The notes under the pieces were generated by a model. That model had not been told where the DNA came from. It saw nothing but the letters and a program-made list of their open reading frames with translations, and ran no database searches. A stretch of DNA of 47,554 nt from contig JANQFP010000036.1 in NCBI GenBank assembly GCA_028277795.1, positions 1 to 47,554 of the forward strand, in the 5' to 3' direction. The DNA is from Rhodospirillales bacterium. Its GTDB lineage: Bacteria; Pseudomonadota; Alphaproteobacteria; Rhodospirillales; JANQFP01. The translations under genes were made by a program, and so were the position numbers. Of the stretch, positions 9,818-17,506 are shown one piece after another; positions within the stretch are counted from its first letter, which is position 1; every line of letters begins with the position of its first letter.

Positions 9818-10791
9818 GAAGCGGCAAGATCAACTACTTCGCGGTCGGCACCTTCGTCCTCGCCATGCTGGCGGCGCTGATCGTGGCCCTCGCCGTGCTG
9901 TCGGGCCGGACCGGACTGGCCGACACCTACTACGCCGTCTACGACAACGTCAGCGGCGTCAAGTTCGGCACCCTGGTGGTCTACGAGGGCTACCACATCG
10001 GCCAGGTGGACGCCATCTCCCCGCTCGAGGAGAAGGGCCGCATGCGCTTCCGCGTCAAGCTGTCGGTGCAGGAGGGCTGGCGCATCCCCGAGGACAGCGT
10101 GGCCAGCATCGCCACCGCCGGACTGCTGGCGGCGGCCACCATCTCCATCCAGGCCGGCGCCAGCGGCAACGCGCTGGAGCCCGGCAGCACCATCAACGCT
10201 GGCGAACGGATCGGCCTCATCGCCGGCGTCGAGTCGGTGGCGGTCCGGGCCGACGACGTCATCGAGAAGGAGATCAAGCCGCTGCTGGCCAAGATCGACG
10301 GGGCGGTCGACGGTTTCAACACCATCCTCGAAGGGGAGGGTCAGACCCTGATCGGCGCCGTCCAGGAGCTGGCCCGCGACGTGGTCGAGCGGGGGCCGCG
10401 CATCACCGAGAACGTGGAGCGCTTCACCGAGACCATGAACCGCTCGGGAGATCAACTGGAGGCCCTGCTGAACCCCCGCAACCGGGAGCGGGTCCAGACC
10501 CTGCTTGAGTCGCTCCAGGTGACCGTGGACGACTTCGACACGCTGGCCAAGGACCTGCGGGGGCTGACCGCCGACATGGCGGCGGTGGTCGGCGAGAACC
10601 GCACCGACGTCGCCCAGTCGGTGGAGGACGTGCGCCACGTGGCCGAGTCCCTGGCCCGCCGCATCGAGAGCATGAACCAGAACCTGGAGGGCGCGTCGCG
10701 CAACATGCTGGAGTTCACCCGCCAGATCCGCCAGAACCCGGGCCTGCTGCTGGGCGGCCGGCGGCCGCCGGAAGCGGCGGACGGCCGGTGA
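9814..10791 (+). CDS. mlaD: MlaD-type MCE domain protein
   Basis: The 325-residue protein has one N-terminal membrane anchor (about residues 8-30) and a single periplasmic MCE domain (about 38-120, including YDNVSGVKFGTLVVYEGYHIG). A long helical, coiled-coil-prone region runs to about residue 310. It should form the hexameric substrate-binding ring of the transporter. It starts at a GTG that overlaps the mlaF stop. The long helical tail is more like alphaproteobacterial or PqiB-like MCE proteins than the short E. coli MlaD, so the chain may form part of the path across the periplasm; that is an inference. Confidence 0.92.
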   Translation: MRSGKINYFAVGTFVLAMLAALIVALAVLSGRTGLADTYYAVYDNVSGVKFGTLVVYEGYHIGQVDAISPLEEKGRMRFRVKLSVQEGWRIPEDSVASIATAGLLAAATISIQAGASGNALEPGSTINAGERIGLIAGVESVAVRADDVIEKEIKPLLAKIDGAVDGFNTILEGEGQTLIGAVQELARDVVERGPRITENVERFTETMNRSGDQLEALLNPRNRERVQTLLESLQVTVDDFDTLAKDLRGLTADMAAVVGENRTDVAQSVEDVRHVAESLARRIESMNQNLEGASRNMLEFTRQIRQNPGLLLGGRRPPEAADGR

Positions 10792-11420
10792 TGGCCGGGC
10801 GCAGGCGCAGCGGGGCCGGGGCCCGACGGCGGATGCGGGCGTTGGTGGCCGCGGCGGCGGCATGCCTGGCGCTGGCCGCGTGCGTCCAGGACCCGGCGCC
10901 GGTGGACCGCTTCTACCGGCTGGCCGCCGTCGAATCGGCCGCCCCCGCCGCGGCGCCCCGGTTCAACGGCACCCTGGAGGTGGAGCGCCTCGACGCCGAC
11001 GGCCTCACCGCCCAGCGCCCGATCGTCTACAGCGTGCCCGACCGCCCCCACGAGCTGATGGAGCGGGCCTACGACTTCTGGACCGAGCCGCCGACCGTGA
11101 TGGTGCGTGACCGGCTGGTCGACTACCTGCGCGCCGCCGGGCTGGCGACCCGGGTGGTCACCCCGGAGATGCGGGTCGACGTGGACTACGTCCTGGCCGG
11201 GCGCATCCGCCGCCTGGAAGGGACCATGGGGCCGCCGCCGCGGGCCCTGGTGGAGCTGGAGCTGGCCCTGCGCAGCGTGGACGGCCGGCTGATGTTCCTG
11301 GAGACCTACCGGGCCGACGTGGCCGCCGGGGACGGCAGCGTGGCCGCCACCGTCGAGGCCCTCAACGAGGGCCTGAGCCGGGTCTTCACCGAGTTCGCGG
11401 ACGACCTGGGGGGCCTCTGA
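10791..11420 (+). CDS. ABC-type transport auxiliary lipoprotein
   Basis: The protein is about 209 residues long, with a basic N-terminus, a hydrophobic segment and a lipobox LALAAC; the Cys is followed by VQDPAP, and an FYRL segment starts the mature domain. It fits the ABC_trans_aux/PqiC family, outer-membrane lipoproteins that accompany MCE transporters. It would be the outer-membrane end of the system encoded upstream. A GTG at 10788 directly precedes the ATG used here, and either one couples it to mlaD. Its stop is only one base away from the stop of the convergent gapR gene. Confidence 0.85.
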   Translation: MAGRRRSGAGARRRMRALVAAAAACLALAACVQDPAPVDRFYRLAAVESAAPAAAPRFNGTLEVERLDADGLTAQRPIVYSVPDRPHELMERAYDFWTEPPTVMVRDRLVDYLRAAGLATRVVTPEMRVDVDYVLAGRIRRLEGTMGPPPRALVELELALRSVDGRLMFLETYRADVAAGDGSVAATVEALNEGLSRVFTEFADDLGGL

Positions 11421-11421
11421 G

Positions 11422-11664
11422 TCACATCTCCAGGGCGCGCAGGTAGACGTCCAGGAGCTCCTCCTGGCGCTGGCGGTCGGTCTGGTCCATCTTCCGAAGG
11501 CGGAGGATCTGGCGCAGGACCTTGACGTCGAATCCTGCCCCCTTGGCCTCGGAGTAGACCTCGCGGATGTCGGCGACCAGCGCCGTCTTCTCCTCCTCCA
11601 AGCGCTCGATGCGCTCGACGAACGCCCGCAGCCGTTCGGCCGCCACGCCACCCACGTCCGCCAT
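11422..11664 (-). CDS. gapR: GapR family DNA-binding protein (DUF2312)
   Basis: The 80-residue protein has a long coiled-coil N-terminal half (AERLRAFVERIERLEEEKTALVADIREVYSEAKG) and the family's typical GFDVKVLRQILRLRKMD segment. In Caulobacter, GapR is a nucleoid-associated protein that recognises overtwisted, AT-rich DNA ahead of replication and transcription forks and stimulates type II topoisomerases. The ATG at 11664 is preceded by a very strong ribosome-binding site (aaggaggatcggacc), which decides the start over longer in-frame options. It is transcribed alone and divergently from the receiver-HPt gene; 295 bases separate the two starts and hold a short inverted repeat, ccttg-caaaa-caagg, at 11783-11797. 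Confidence 0.93.
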   Translation of the reverse strand: MADVGGVAAERLRAFVERIERLEEEKTALVADIREVYSEAKGAGFDVKVLRQILRLRKMDQTDRQRQEELLDVYLRALEM

Positions 11665-11959
11665 GGTCCGATCCTCCTTCCCCGTGCCCGGTCGGCGCGG
11701 ACCATAGTCGCCAGCGCGATGCCGGTGCAAGAGGCGGTTCGGCCGGTCCGATGCCGGCGGCCGGCGGGCGCGAGTTGCCAACGCCTTGCAAAACAAGGTA
11801 CCAATTCCCCATACCGCCCCGCCAATGACAAGACCCTCCGGGCCATGTCATGCGAAGGCGGTGGCGCTCGAGCGCCGCGCGGGCTTTTCGGCGCGCCGTC
11901 ACGGCGCTTCGCAAGTCGGCGCAAAGGCGCGCCGGTATCAGGCATCGGGGGAGACGCGC

Positions 11960-13024
11960 GTGCCTGTCTACAGTCTCGACCGCTTCAGCCTCTTTCTCGT
12001 CGAGGACAACACCTACGTCCGCAACATCCTCGAGAGCCTGCTGCGCCATTTCCAGATCGGCCAGATCCGCCTGGCCGGCAACGGCCAGGAAGCGATCGAG
12101 TACTTCCAGACCGTGTCCACCAAGCCCGGGCAGGCCGGCGCGTCGGCCGTCGACATCGTCATCGCCGACCTGCTGATGGCGCCCATCAACGGGCTGCTGC
12201 TGCTGCGCTGGCTGCGCACGGCCGAGGATTCGCCCAACCGGTTCATCCCCGTCGTCATGCTGTCGGGCGCCGCCGACGCGCAGTACGTCAACGCCGCCCG
12301 CGACCTCGGCGTGACCGAGTTCCTGGCCAAGCCGTTCTCCGCCGAGTCGGTCTACGGGCACCTCTTGCGGGTCATCGACCGGCCCCGCCAGTTCGTCACC
12401 ACCCGCCACTACTTCGGCCCCGACCGCCGCCGCAAGAAGCGTCCCCCCCGGGGCGAGGAGCGGCGCCGCACGCGGGAAGAGGACGTGGTCATCGTCTATT
12501 CCGCCGACAAGGTGGTGAAGCCGAAGACGGACACCGACGTCTGGTACTTCCGGCTGCCCAACCGCCTGCGCGAGAAGGCGGCGGGGTCCAGCTCCGCCGG
12601 GCCGGGCGAGCTGCCGACCCAGCTGCTGCAGGAGGCGGAAGGCGAGCTCGAACGGGCATCCCTGGACTTCACCAAGTGGGCGCAGGAGTACCTGGGCCAG
12701 CTCGGCACTCTGTGCGAGGAGGCCCTGGCGACCCCGGGCAGCCGCATCCAGCAATTCGAGAAGATCAACCTGCTGGCCCACGAGCTGCGGGGCCAGGGAG
12801 GCACCTTCGGCTATCCCCTGGTCAGCACCTTCGGCAAGATGCTCTACGAGACCACGCTGGGCAACTGCGCCACCGGCGACAACGCGGTGGAGATCGTCAA
12901 GGCCCACGTGGACGCCATGCGGGCGGTGATCCGCGACAAGATCGCCGGCGACGGCGGCGCCGTCGGCCGCGAGCTCTACGAGGCCCTGCAAGCGGCCATC
13001 GAGAAGCACACGGCGGTGGAGTGA
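11960..13024 (+). CDS. Response regulator receiver-HPt protein
   Basis: This protein of about 354 residues begins with a CheY-like receiver domain (about 8-135). The acidic pair is in LVEDN, the phosphoacceptor Asp is D70 (DIVIADLLMAP), and the conserved Ser/Lys are in VMLSGAA and EFLAKPFS (K124). A positively charged linker follows (about 150-175, DRRRKKRPPRGEERRR). The C-terminal region (about 215-350) is helical and contains INLLAHELRGQGGTFG, closely resembling the HPt phosphotransfer motif, with H274 as the candidate phospho-His. There is no DNA-binding domain. GTG at 11960 is chosen because a gggggag site sits 7 bases upstream and the domain starts right after it. No histidine kinase gene is adjacent. 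Confidence 0.85.
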   Translation: MPVYSLDRFSLFLVEDNTYVRNILESLLRHFQIGQIRLAGNGQEAIEYFQTVSTKPGQAGASAVDIVIADLLMAPINGLLLLRWLRTAEDSPNRFIPVVMLSGAADAQYVNAARDLGVTEFLAKPFSAESVYGHLLRVIDRPRQFVTTRHYFGPDRRRKKRPPRGEERRRTREEDVVIVYSADKVVKPKTDTDVWYFRLPNRLREKAAGSSSAGPGELPTQLLQEAEGELERASLDFTKWAQEYLGQLGTLCEEALATPGSRIQQFEKINLLAHELRGQGGTFGYPLVSTFGKMLYETTLGNCATGDNAVEIVKAHVDAMRAVIRDKIAGDGGAVGRELYEALQAAIEKHTAVE

Positions 13025-13071
13025 GAGCACCCCGGCAAAAAAATCCTGGCGGCGGGTGGCCGGGGAGGAAC

Positions 13072-13193
13072 TGAACGCGGGGGTCGCAGAGAGGACGCTG
13101 AGGACGCCGAGGAAGAAGGGGATGCGCCGCGAAGCGGCGCGGGAGATCTTCTCCGCGTCCTCCGCGCCACCTCGGCGACCACTGCGTTTGAAT
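13072..13193. repeat. Palindromic intergenic repeat, copy B
   Basis: This is the second copy of the element at 4102-4221, in the opposite orientation. Its central hairpin is gcgccgc-gaa-gcggcgc at 13124-13140, flanked by modules such as gaggacgctgaggacgccga that pair with the right half (ctccgcgtcctccgcgcc). Again it separates convergent genes, the receiver-HPt gene and the YbdK-type gene, and its end is only 5 bases from the stop of the latter. Confidence 0.85.
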
Positions 13194-13198
13194 AGCGC

Positions 13199-14335
13199 CT
13201 ACAGCCCCTCCATGGTCTCGGCGATGAGCATGTCGACCACCTGGTCGAGGGCGGCCTCGCGGTCGGCCCCGGCGGCGACGGCGGCGTCGAACACGGCGAG
13301 CTGGCGGTCGGCGCTGGTGCCGCGCTCCAGGATGCCGCGGGCGCTCTCCACCTCCGGCATGCAGGCCAGGGCGTCGGCGTCCTCGGCCACCAGGACGATC
13401 AGCTCGTCCAGCAGATCGCCGCACGGCACCACCTCGCCCTTGCCGAAGTCCACCAGCCCCTCGTCGTTGCCGTAGCGCTGGGCGCGCCAGCGGTTCTCCT
13501 GGACCAGCATGTTGGAGTACTCGCGCCAGCGCTGGTTGTCGTAGCGCAGCCGGCACAGCATGCGCACGATGCACACGAACAGGGCGGTGATGGCCACCGC
13601 GTCGTCGAGGCGCGTGCACACGTCGGTGATGCGCATCTCCAGGGTCGGGAACTTGTGGCTGGGCCGGATGTCCCACCACAGCATGGTGGCGTCCTCGAAC
13701 ATGCCGGCATCGACCAGCACGTCCACGTGGCGCACGTATTCGCCGTAGGAGGCGAACTTCTCCGGCAGCCCGGTGCGCGGCAGCTCGTCGAAGACGCTGA
13801 GGCGGTAGGACTTGAGCCCCGTGTTGTCGCCGCGCCAGAAGGGTGACGAGGTGCTCAGCGCCAGCAGGTGGGGCAGGAAGTAGCCGACCTGGTTCATGAT
13901 GTCGATGCGCAGGTCGTTGTCGTCGATGCCCACGTGCACGTGCATGCCGCTGATCAGCAGGCGCCGGGCCAGGGTCTGCATGTCCCGGGCCAGGGTGTGG
14001 TAGCGCTCCTTGTCCGTGTGCTGCTGGCGCCGCCAGGTGGAGAACGGATGGGTCGACGACGCGATGGGCGCCAGGCCGTAGGTGTCGGCCACCTCGGCCA
14101 CGGTGCGCCGTAGCCAGGCCAGGTCCTGGCGGGCCTCCTGCACGGTCCGGCACACCCGGGTGCCGACCTCGATCTGGGAGCGCATGAACTCGGGACGCAC
14201 CAGGTCCTGGATGCGCGCCTCGCACTCGGCCAGCATCTCCTTGGGCGGATCCACGGCCAGGTCCCGCGTCTCGCGGTCGACCAGGAGGTACTCCTCCTCG
14301 ACGCCGATGGTCAGCGGGGCCCCCGGGAAGGTCAT
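13199..14335 (-). CDS. YbdK-type carboxylate-amine ligase (GCS2 family)
   Basis: The 378-residue protein matches the glutamate-cysteine ligase 2 / YbdK family of ATP-dependent carboxylate-amine ligases. The N-terminal IGVEEEYLLVD is the family signature and supplies metal/ATP-binding acidic residues. Other conserved stretches are QIEVGTRVC, HVHVGIDDNDLRIDIMNQ, WWDIRPSHKFPTLEMRI and VQENRWRAQRYG. E. coli YbdK has weak gamma-glutamylcysteine ligase activity; the true substrate of most members is unknown. The neighbouring amidohydrolase gene ends before this start with 1 base between them, so the pair is probably co-transcribed and may act on glutamyl or formyl-glutamyl compounds. Confidence 0.92.
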   Translation of the reverse strand: MTFPGAPLTIGVEEEYLLVDRETRDLAVDPPKEMLAECEARIQDLVRPEFMRSQIEVGTRVCRTVQEARQDLAWLRRTVAEVADTYGLAPIASSTHPFSTWRRQQHTDKERYHTLARDMQTLARRLLISGMHVHVGIDDNDLRIDIMNQVGYFLPHLLALSTSSPFWRGDNTGLKSYRLSVFDELPRTGLPEKFASYGEYVRHVDVLVDAGMFEDATMLWWDIRPSHKFPTLEMRITDVCTRLDDAVAITALFVCIVRMLCRLRYDNQRWREYSNMLVQENRWRAQRYGNDEGLVDFGKGEVVPCGDLLDELIVLVAEDADALACMPEVESARGILERGTSADRQLAVFDAAVAAGADREAALDQVVDMLIAETMEGL

Positions 14336-14336
14336 G

Positions 14337-15152
14337 TCAGAACCGCTCGACCCGGTGCAGGTTGTCCATGGCCATGATCTCCGCCAGGGCGTCGCCGAGC
14401 AGGCCGGCCCAGCGCTCCGCCTCGTCCTCCGTCTCCACGTGGTCCTGGCGGATCTCGACGGCGCAGTTGGGCAGGCCGCCGGCGCCCGCGTGGAGGTCGA
14501 TGGAATAGGCCAGGTCGAGGCCCGAATAGGGTTCGTTGTCGCCCACGTGCAGGCCCTCGTGGCTGCGCAGCTTGCCGATCAGCGGCACCGCCAGCCGGGG
14601 GTCCCGGTTCCACAGCACGCCGATGTCCCAGTAGCGGTCCTCGCCGTTCAGGGTCGGCGTGAAGCTGTGCACCGAGAACAGCAGCGGCGGCGGGCCGATG
14701 CGCCACAGATGGGCCATGGCGTTGGTGATGGCATGGTGATAGGGCCAGTGGAAGGCCTCGGCCCGGGCCTCCTGCTCCTCCTCGCTGAGGCCCTGGTTGC
14801 CGGGGATGGCGATGCCGTCGCTGACCTCGGGGATGGACTGCGGGTCGCCCGGCTGGCGGTTGCAGTCGATGAGCAGCCGCGAGTACCCGGCCAGCATCAG
14901 CGGCGCGTTCAGCCGATTGGCCAGGCGCTTGGCCACGTTGGCGGCGCCGATGTCGTAGGCCACGTGGCGGTCGAACACCCAGTCGTCCAGGCCCAGGTTG
15001 TTCATGGCCGCCGGGATCAGGCGGCTGGCGTGGTCGCAGATGAGCATCAGCGGCGCCGTGCCGTGCGGATTGTGGAACTCGTAGACCGGGGGATCGTCGG
15101 GCCCGGTCAACGAGGTGCGGGCCGGCGCCTTCTCGGTGGCCGATTCGAACAT
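14337..15152 (-). CDS. N-formylglutamate amidohydrolase family protein
   Basis: The 271-residue protein belongs to the N-formylglutamate deformylase (FGase) family, zinc-dependent hydrolases related to HutG. Conserved features are LMLICDHASRLIP (CDHAS with Asp-His), DIGAANVAKRLA, YSRLLIDCNRQPGD, SVHSFTP and YSIDLHAGAGGLPNCAVEIRQD. The family releases formate from N-formyl-L-glutamate in histidine degradation, but this one is paired with a YbdK-type ligase rather than hut genes, so its substrate may differ. A TATAGT -10-like box lies at 15160-15165, only 7 bases ahead of the ATG, and no ribosome-binding site is visible. The mRNA may therefore be leaderless. Confidence 0.92.
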   Translation of the reverse strand: MFESATEKAPARTSLTGPDDPPVYEFHNPHGTAPLMLICDHASRLIPAAMNNLGLDDWVFDRHVAYDIGAANVAKRLANRLNAPLMLAGYSRLLIDCNRQPGDPQSIPEVSDGIAIPGNQGLSEEEQEARAEAFHWPYHHAITNAMAHLWRIGPPPLLFSVHSFTPTLNGEDRYWDIGVLWNRDPRLAVPLIGKLRSHEGLHVGDNEPYSGLDLAYSIDLHAGAGGLPNCAVEIRQDHVETEDEAERWAGLLGDALAEIMAMDNLHRVERF

Positions 15153-15159
15153 GGCCCGG

Positions 15160-15165
15160 ACTATA
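15160..15165 (-). promoter_or_regulatory. Candidate -10 box for the FGase gene
   Basis: On the minus strand the sequence reads TATAGT, 5 of 6 matches to the sigma70 -10 consensus, and ends 7 bases before the ATG at 15152. Transcription would then start at or next to the A of the start codon. No convincing -35 box was found at the usual spacing, so this is tentative. Confidence 0.4.
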
Positions 15166-15244
15166 GCGCAAAACCGGGCTACGCATGGACAACGGAACGA
15201 CCGGCTCGGAGACAGCGCTGGCACGGCGCGCCGAAACCCGATAC

Positions 15245-16159
15245 ATGCGGCCCATGACCGAGACCGCCCCTCCCTCCGACGCCGACCGGCGCCTCGCCCG
15301 CATCGCCCTGCTGGCGCTCACCGCCGGCGCCCTGGGCATCGCGTTCTCCCCCATCTTCGTGCGCCTGAGCGAGCTGGAGCCGACGGCCACGGCCTTCCAC
15401 CGGGCCTTCCTGGCCCTGCCCGCCCTGTGGCTGTGGGGCGCGGTGCACCGCCGCCCCGACGGCGGCGGGCGGCCGGCCGGCCCCCGGGACTACGCGGTGC
15501 TGGTCCTGGCCGGCGTGTTCTTCGCCGGCGACCTGGCCTTCTGGCACTGGTCCATCCGCTACACGACGGTGGCCAACTCGACCCTGCTCGCCAACTTCGC
15601 GCCCATCTTCGTCACCCTGGGCGGCCTCCTGCTGTTCCGCGAGCGCTTCACCCGCACCTTCCTGGTCGGCATGACCCTGGCCGTGGTCGGGGTGTGCGTC
15701 CTGGTCGGCCAGAACGCAGCCTTCCAACCCGACAACCTGCTGGGCGACGGCCTGGGCCTGGTCACCGCCATGTTCTACGCCGCCTACATCCTCACCGTCG
15801 GCCGCGTGCGGGCGCGCTTCTCGACGGTCAGCGTGATGGCCTGGAGCACCACCGCCACCGCCGCGGTTCTGCTGCCGGTGACCCTGGCCGCCGGCGAGTC
15901 CCTGATCGCCCCCACCCTCTACGGCTGGGGCATCCTGCTCGGCCTGGCGCTGGTCTCCCAGGCCGCCGGCCAGGGCCTGATCGCCTATGCCCTGGCCCAT
16001 CTGCCCGCGGCGTTCTCCTCGGTCGGCCTGCTGGTGCAGCCGGTGGTGGCCGCCCTCCTCGCCTGGGTGATCCTGGGCGAGGCGGTGAGCGCCTGGCAGG
16101 GCGCGGGCGCCGTGGTCATCCTGGCCGGCATCGCGGTGGCGCGCCGCGGCAGCCGGTGA
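15245..16159 (+). CDS. EamA/DMT family transporter
   Basis: This is an integral membrane protein of about 304 residues with ten hydrophobic segments arranged as two EamA halves. Family-typical stretches include FHRAFLALPALWLW, LANFAPIFVTLGGLLLFRERFT, GVCVLVGQNA at the end of the first half, and LPAAFSSVGLLVQPVVAALLAWVILGEAVSAWQ in the second half. Members export amino acids, metabolites or nucleotide sugars, but the substrate cannot be read from sequence. ATGs at 15185, 15245 and 15254 are all in frame and none has a clear ribosome-binding site; 15245 is a compromise that leaves a short soluble N-terminus. It is divergent from the FGase gene. Confidence 0.9.
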   Translation: MRPMTETAPPSDADRRLARIALLALTAGALGIAFSPIFVRLSELEPTATAFHRAFLALPALWLWGAVHRRPDGGGRPAGPRDYAVLVLAGVFFAGDLAFWHWSIRYTTVANSTLLANFAPIFVTLGGLLLFRERFTRTFLVGMTLAVVGVCVLVGQNAAFQPDNLLGDGLGLVTAMFYAAYILTVGRVRARFSTVSVMAWSTTATAAVLLPVTLAAGESLIAPTLYGWGILLGLALVSQAAGQGLIAYALAHLPAAFSSVGLLVQPVVAALLAWVILGEAVSAWQGAGAVVILAGIAVARRGSR

Positions 16160-16436
16160 GGCGGCGGCATGCGCGAGGCGCGCCCTGGTGTGACGGGTAC
16201 GCGACATTTCGGCGCCCGATTGCTGCGTCGTTGCCGACTTCGCGCTGACCACTGCGATACCCACGGCGAAACAAGCCTTTGAAAACAAACAAATCCCGCC
16301 CCTCCCCCACGGAACGTCAGCATTTGTGAGCGTTTGTCAGCATCTCCATTCCCCCTCCGCGCTGCGGTCCGGCAAAAGACGCATTAGGTATTAAAACACA
16401 TTTTCTAGGAATAATCCACCTTTTATGGACATATTT
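16160..16436. other. Gene-free stretch before the ISL3-like element
   Basis: No convincing gene is seen here. The stretch holds three near-identical 10-base units (gtcagcattt, gtgagcgttt, gtcagcatct) at 16316-16345 and an AT-rich segment at about 16385-16436. The drop in G+C begins here and continues to about 18500, in contrast to the flanking genes. Confidence 0.6.
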
Positions 16437-16463
16437 GGCTCTTCGACGTGATGAATGGAATTG
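16437..16463 (+). repeat. Left terminal inverted repeat (ISL3-like)
   Basis: This end begins GGCTCTTCGACG and continues tgatgaatggaattg. It matches the end at 18442-18468 (reverse complement) at 21 of 27 positions, the first 12 being identical. It lies 116 bases upstream of the transposase remnant start. Confidence 0.65.
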
Positions 16464-16578
16464 CGGGACTGGCGCTGCCAGCCTCCCCCGAGGCAAGACA
16501 ACGCCCGTGTCCGGCCTCGTTCCGGAAGTCGCCGTTCCTCTGGGATGCCCCGAACTGCCGAGTTCAGCCAGAGACGAC

Positions 16579-16728
16579 ATGAAGCCGGCTGCCTTTATCC
16601 GTTTACTGCCAGTAGGTGACCGTGTGGCCGACGTCGCGCCGGCGGGTGCGGGCGGCATCGGAGGCAGCGGCGTCGTTGCCGCCCCCTCAAAAGGCGACGT
16701 TCTCTTGATACGCCCGGTTGGCCAATGA
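16579..16728 (+). pseudogene. ISL3-family transposase, N-terminal remnant
   Basis: The 49-codon remnant reads MKPAAFIRLLPVGDRVADV and then VVAAPSKGDV. From memory this resembles the beginning of ISL3-family transposases, which start with a similar FIRLLPxGLRV-type stretch before a CPxCG zinc-finger segment. The zinc finger, the RVHSRY segment and the catalytic DDE domain are all missing. The sequence after about codon 36 is already the 3' end of an unrelated minus-strand gene. It is non-functional. Confidence 0.55.
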
Positions 16729-17112
16729 CGGTCCGTCGCGAATCTTCAGCAGTTCAAGACTCGAGGCTCTCAACGCCCAAACCGAGGCGTAGTCGGACCA
16801 GGGGTCGAACAGGATGCGGACCATATCGGGGCCGTCCAGGCGCATGGCGTGGACGAACCATGTCGCTTGGGATCGTTCGTGGGGGGGACACCCGCGGCGA
16901 AAGAACTCGGCAACGCCGCGACGAGGATCGAAGAAAGTGACGCCTTCCCCACCGACGACGAACCATTCGTCGTTCGGGCCGATCAGGCCACAGGTCGGAT
17001 CGCCATAGTGGTGCGCGATGGCCCGTTGTGATCCCCTGTTCCTGTCGACAAGGACCACGTTCTCGAACTCGTGACCCAGGCTGAACGACTCCGACCGAGC
17101 GAGAATCCTCAC
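16687..17112 (-). CDS. Hypothetical protein, 141 residues
   Basis: I do not recognise a family with confidence. The protein is soluble, with no signal peptide or membrane segment, and acidic/aromatic: it includes HEFENVVLVDRNRG, AIAHHYGDPTCGLIGPNDEWFVVGGEGVTFFD and FVHAMRLDGPDMVRILFDPWSDYASVW. The compact beta-rich pattern is reminiscent of small immunity-type or unknown cytosolic proteins, but that is only an impression. It starts with GTG at 17112 after a good agggggc site with 7-base spacing. It lies directly against the transposase remnant, inside the ISL3-like ends. The G+C content is lower than in the chromosome around it. Confidence 0.7.
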   Translation of the reverse strand: MRILARSESFSLGHEFENVVLVDRNRGSQRAIAHHYGDPTCGLIGPNDEWFVVGGEGVTFFDPRRGVAEFFRRGCPPHERSQATWFVHAMRLDGPDMVRILFDPWSDYASVWALRASSLELLKIRDGPSLANRAYQENVAF

Positions 17113-17506
17113 GTCGAGCCCCCTGTCCGCTCAGGGCCACAAAGCTGGCGACCGCCGGAACGGTTTGCAATGAGGAAATCCAGCCGAGGTTGTCAAAAGT
17201 GGGAGTCAGGTCTTGAAATTTGAATGCGTTGCGTCGGCCGGGCCTTCAACATTCAAGACCTGACCCAATCCGTACGAATCACCGTCCCAAGCGCCGGCGG
17301 ATTTCATCCGAACCCGAGGGCCAAGCGGACCTCCGAGCTGTGATAACGGAAATCGCCAGACGTATGTCGGGTCATCGCGGAAGGGCGGTCAGCGCCTCCC
17401 TTGATAAGGGTCCGAGGTACGACCTGAAGCCGTCGTTGGAAACTGAAAGGTCCGCATATGGGGCTCAAGCGGCCGTCAGACCGAGGGGCGATGGATTTCC
17501 ATACCA
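17113..17506. other. Gene-free stretch between two unknown genes
   Basis: Apart from the inverted repeat at 17200-17267, nothing recognisable is seen. Open frames exist on both strands but lack family-like sequence and overlap the neighbours. Confidence 0.5.
17200..17267. repeat. Inverted repeat with TCAGGTCTTGAA arms
   Basis: The left arm (17200-17224, tgggagtcaggtcttgaaatttgaa) and right arm (17245-17267) pair almost completely; the right arm's complement reads tgggtcaggtcttgaatg and then ttgaa. The loop is 20 bases. The 'gtcaggtcttgaa' core looks like the REP-type repeats often spread by REP-associated transposases in environmental bacteria. It sits downstream of neither gene, but in the leader region of the 141-residue gene. 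Confidence 0.65.

Noticed and set aside
16317..16658. 113-codon minus-strand frame near the ISL3-like left end
   Set aside because: It crosses the terminal repeat and the transposase remnant on the opposite strand; it has no protein-like pattern or ribosome-binding site.
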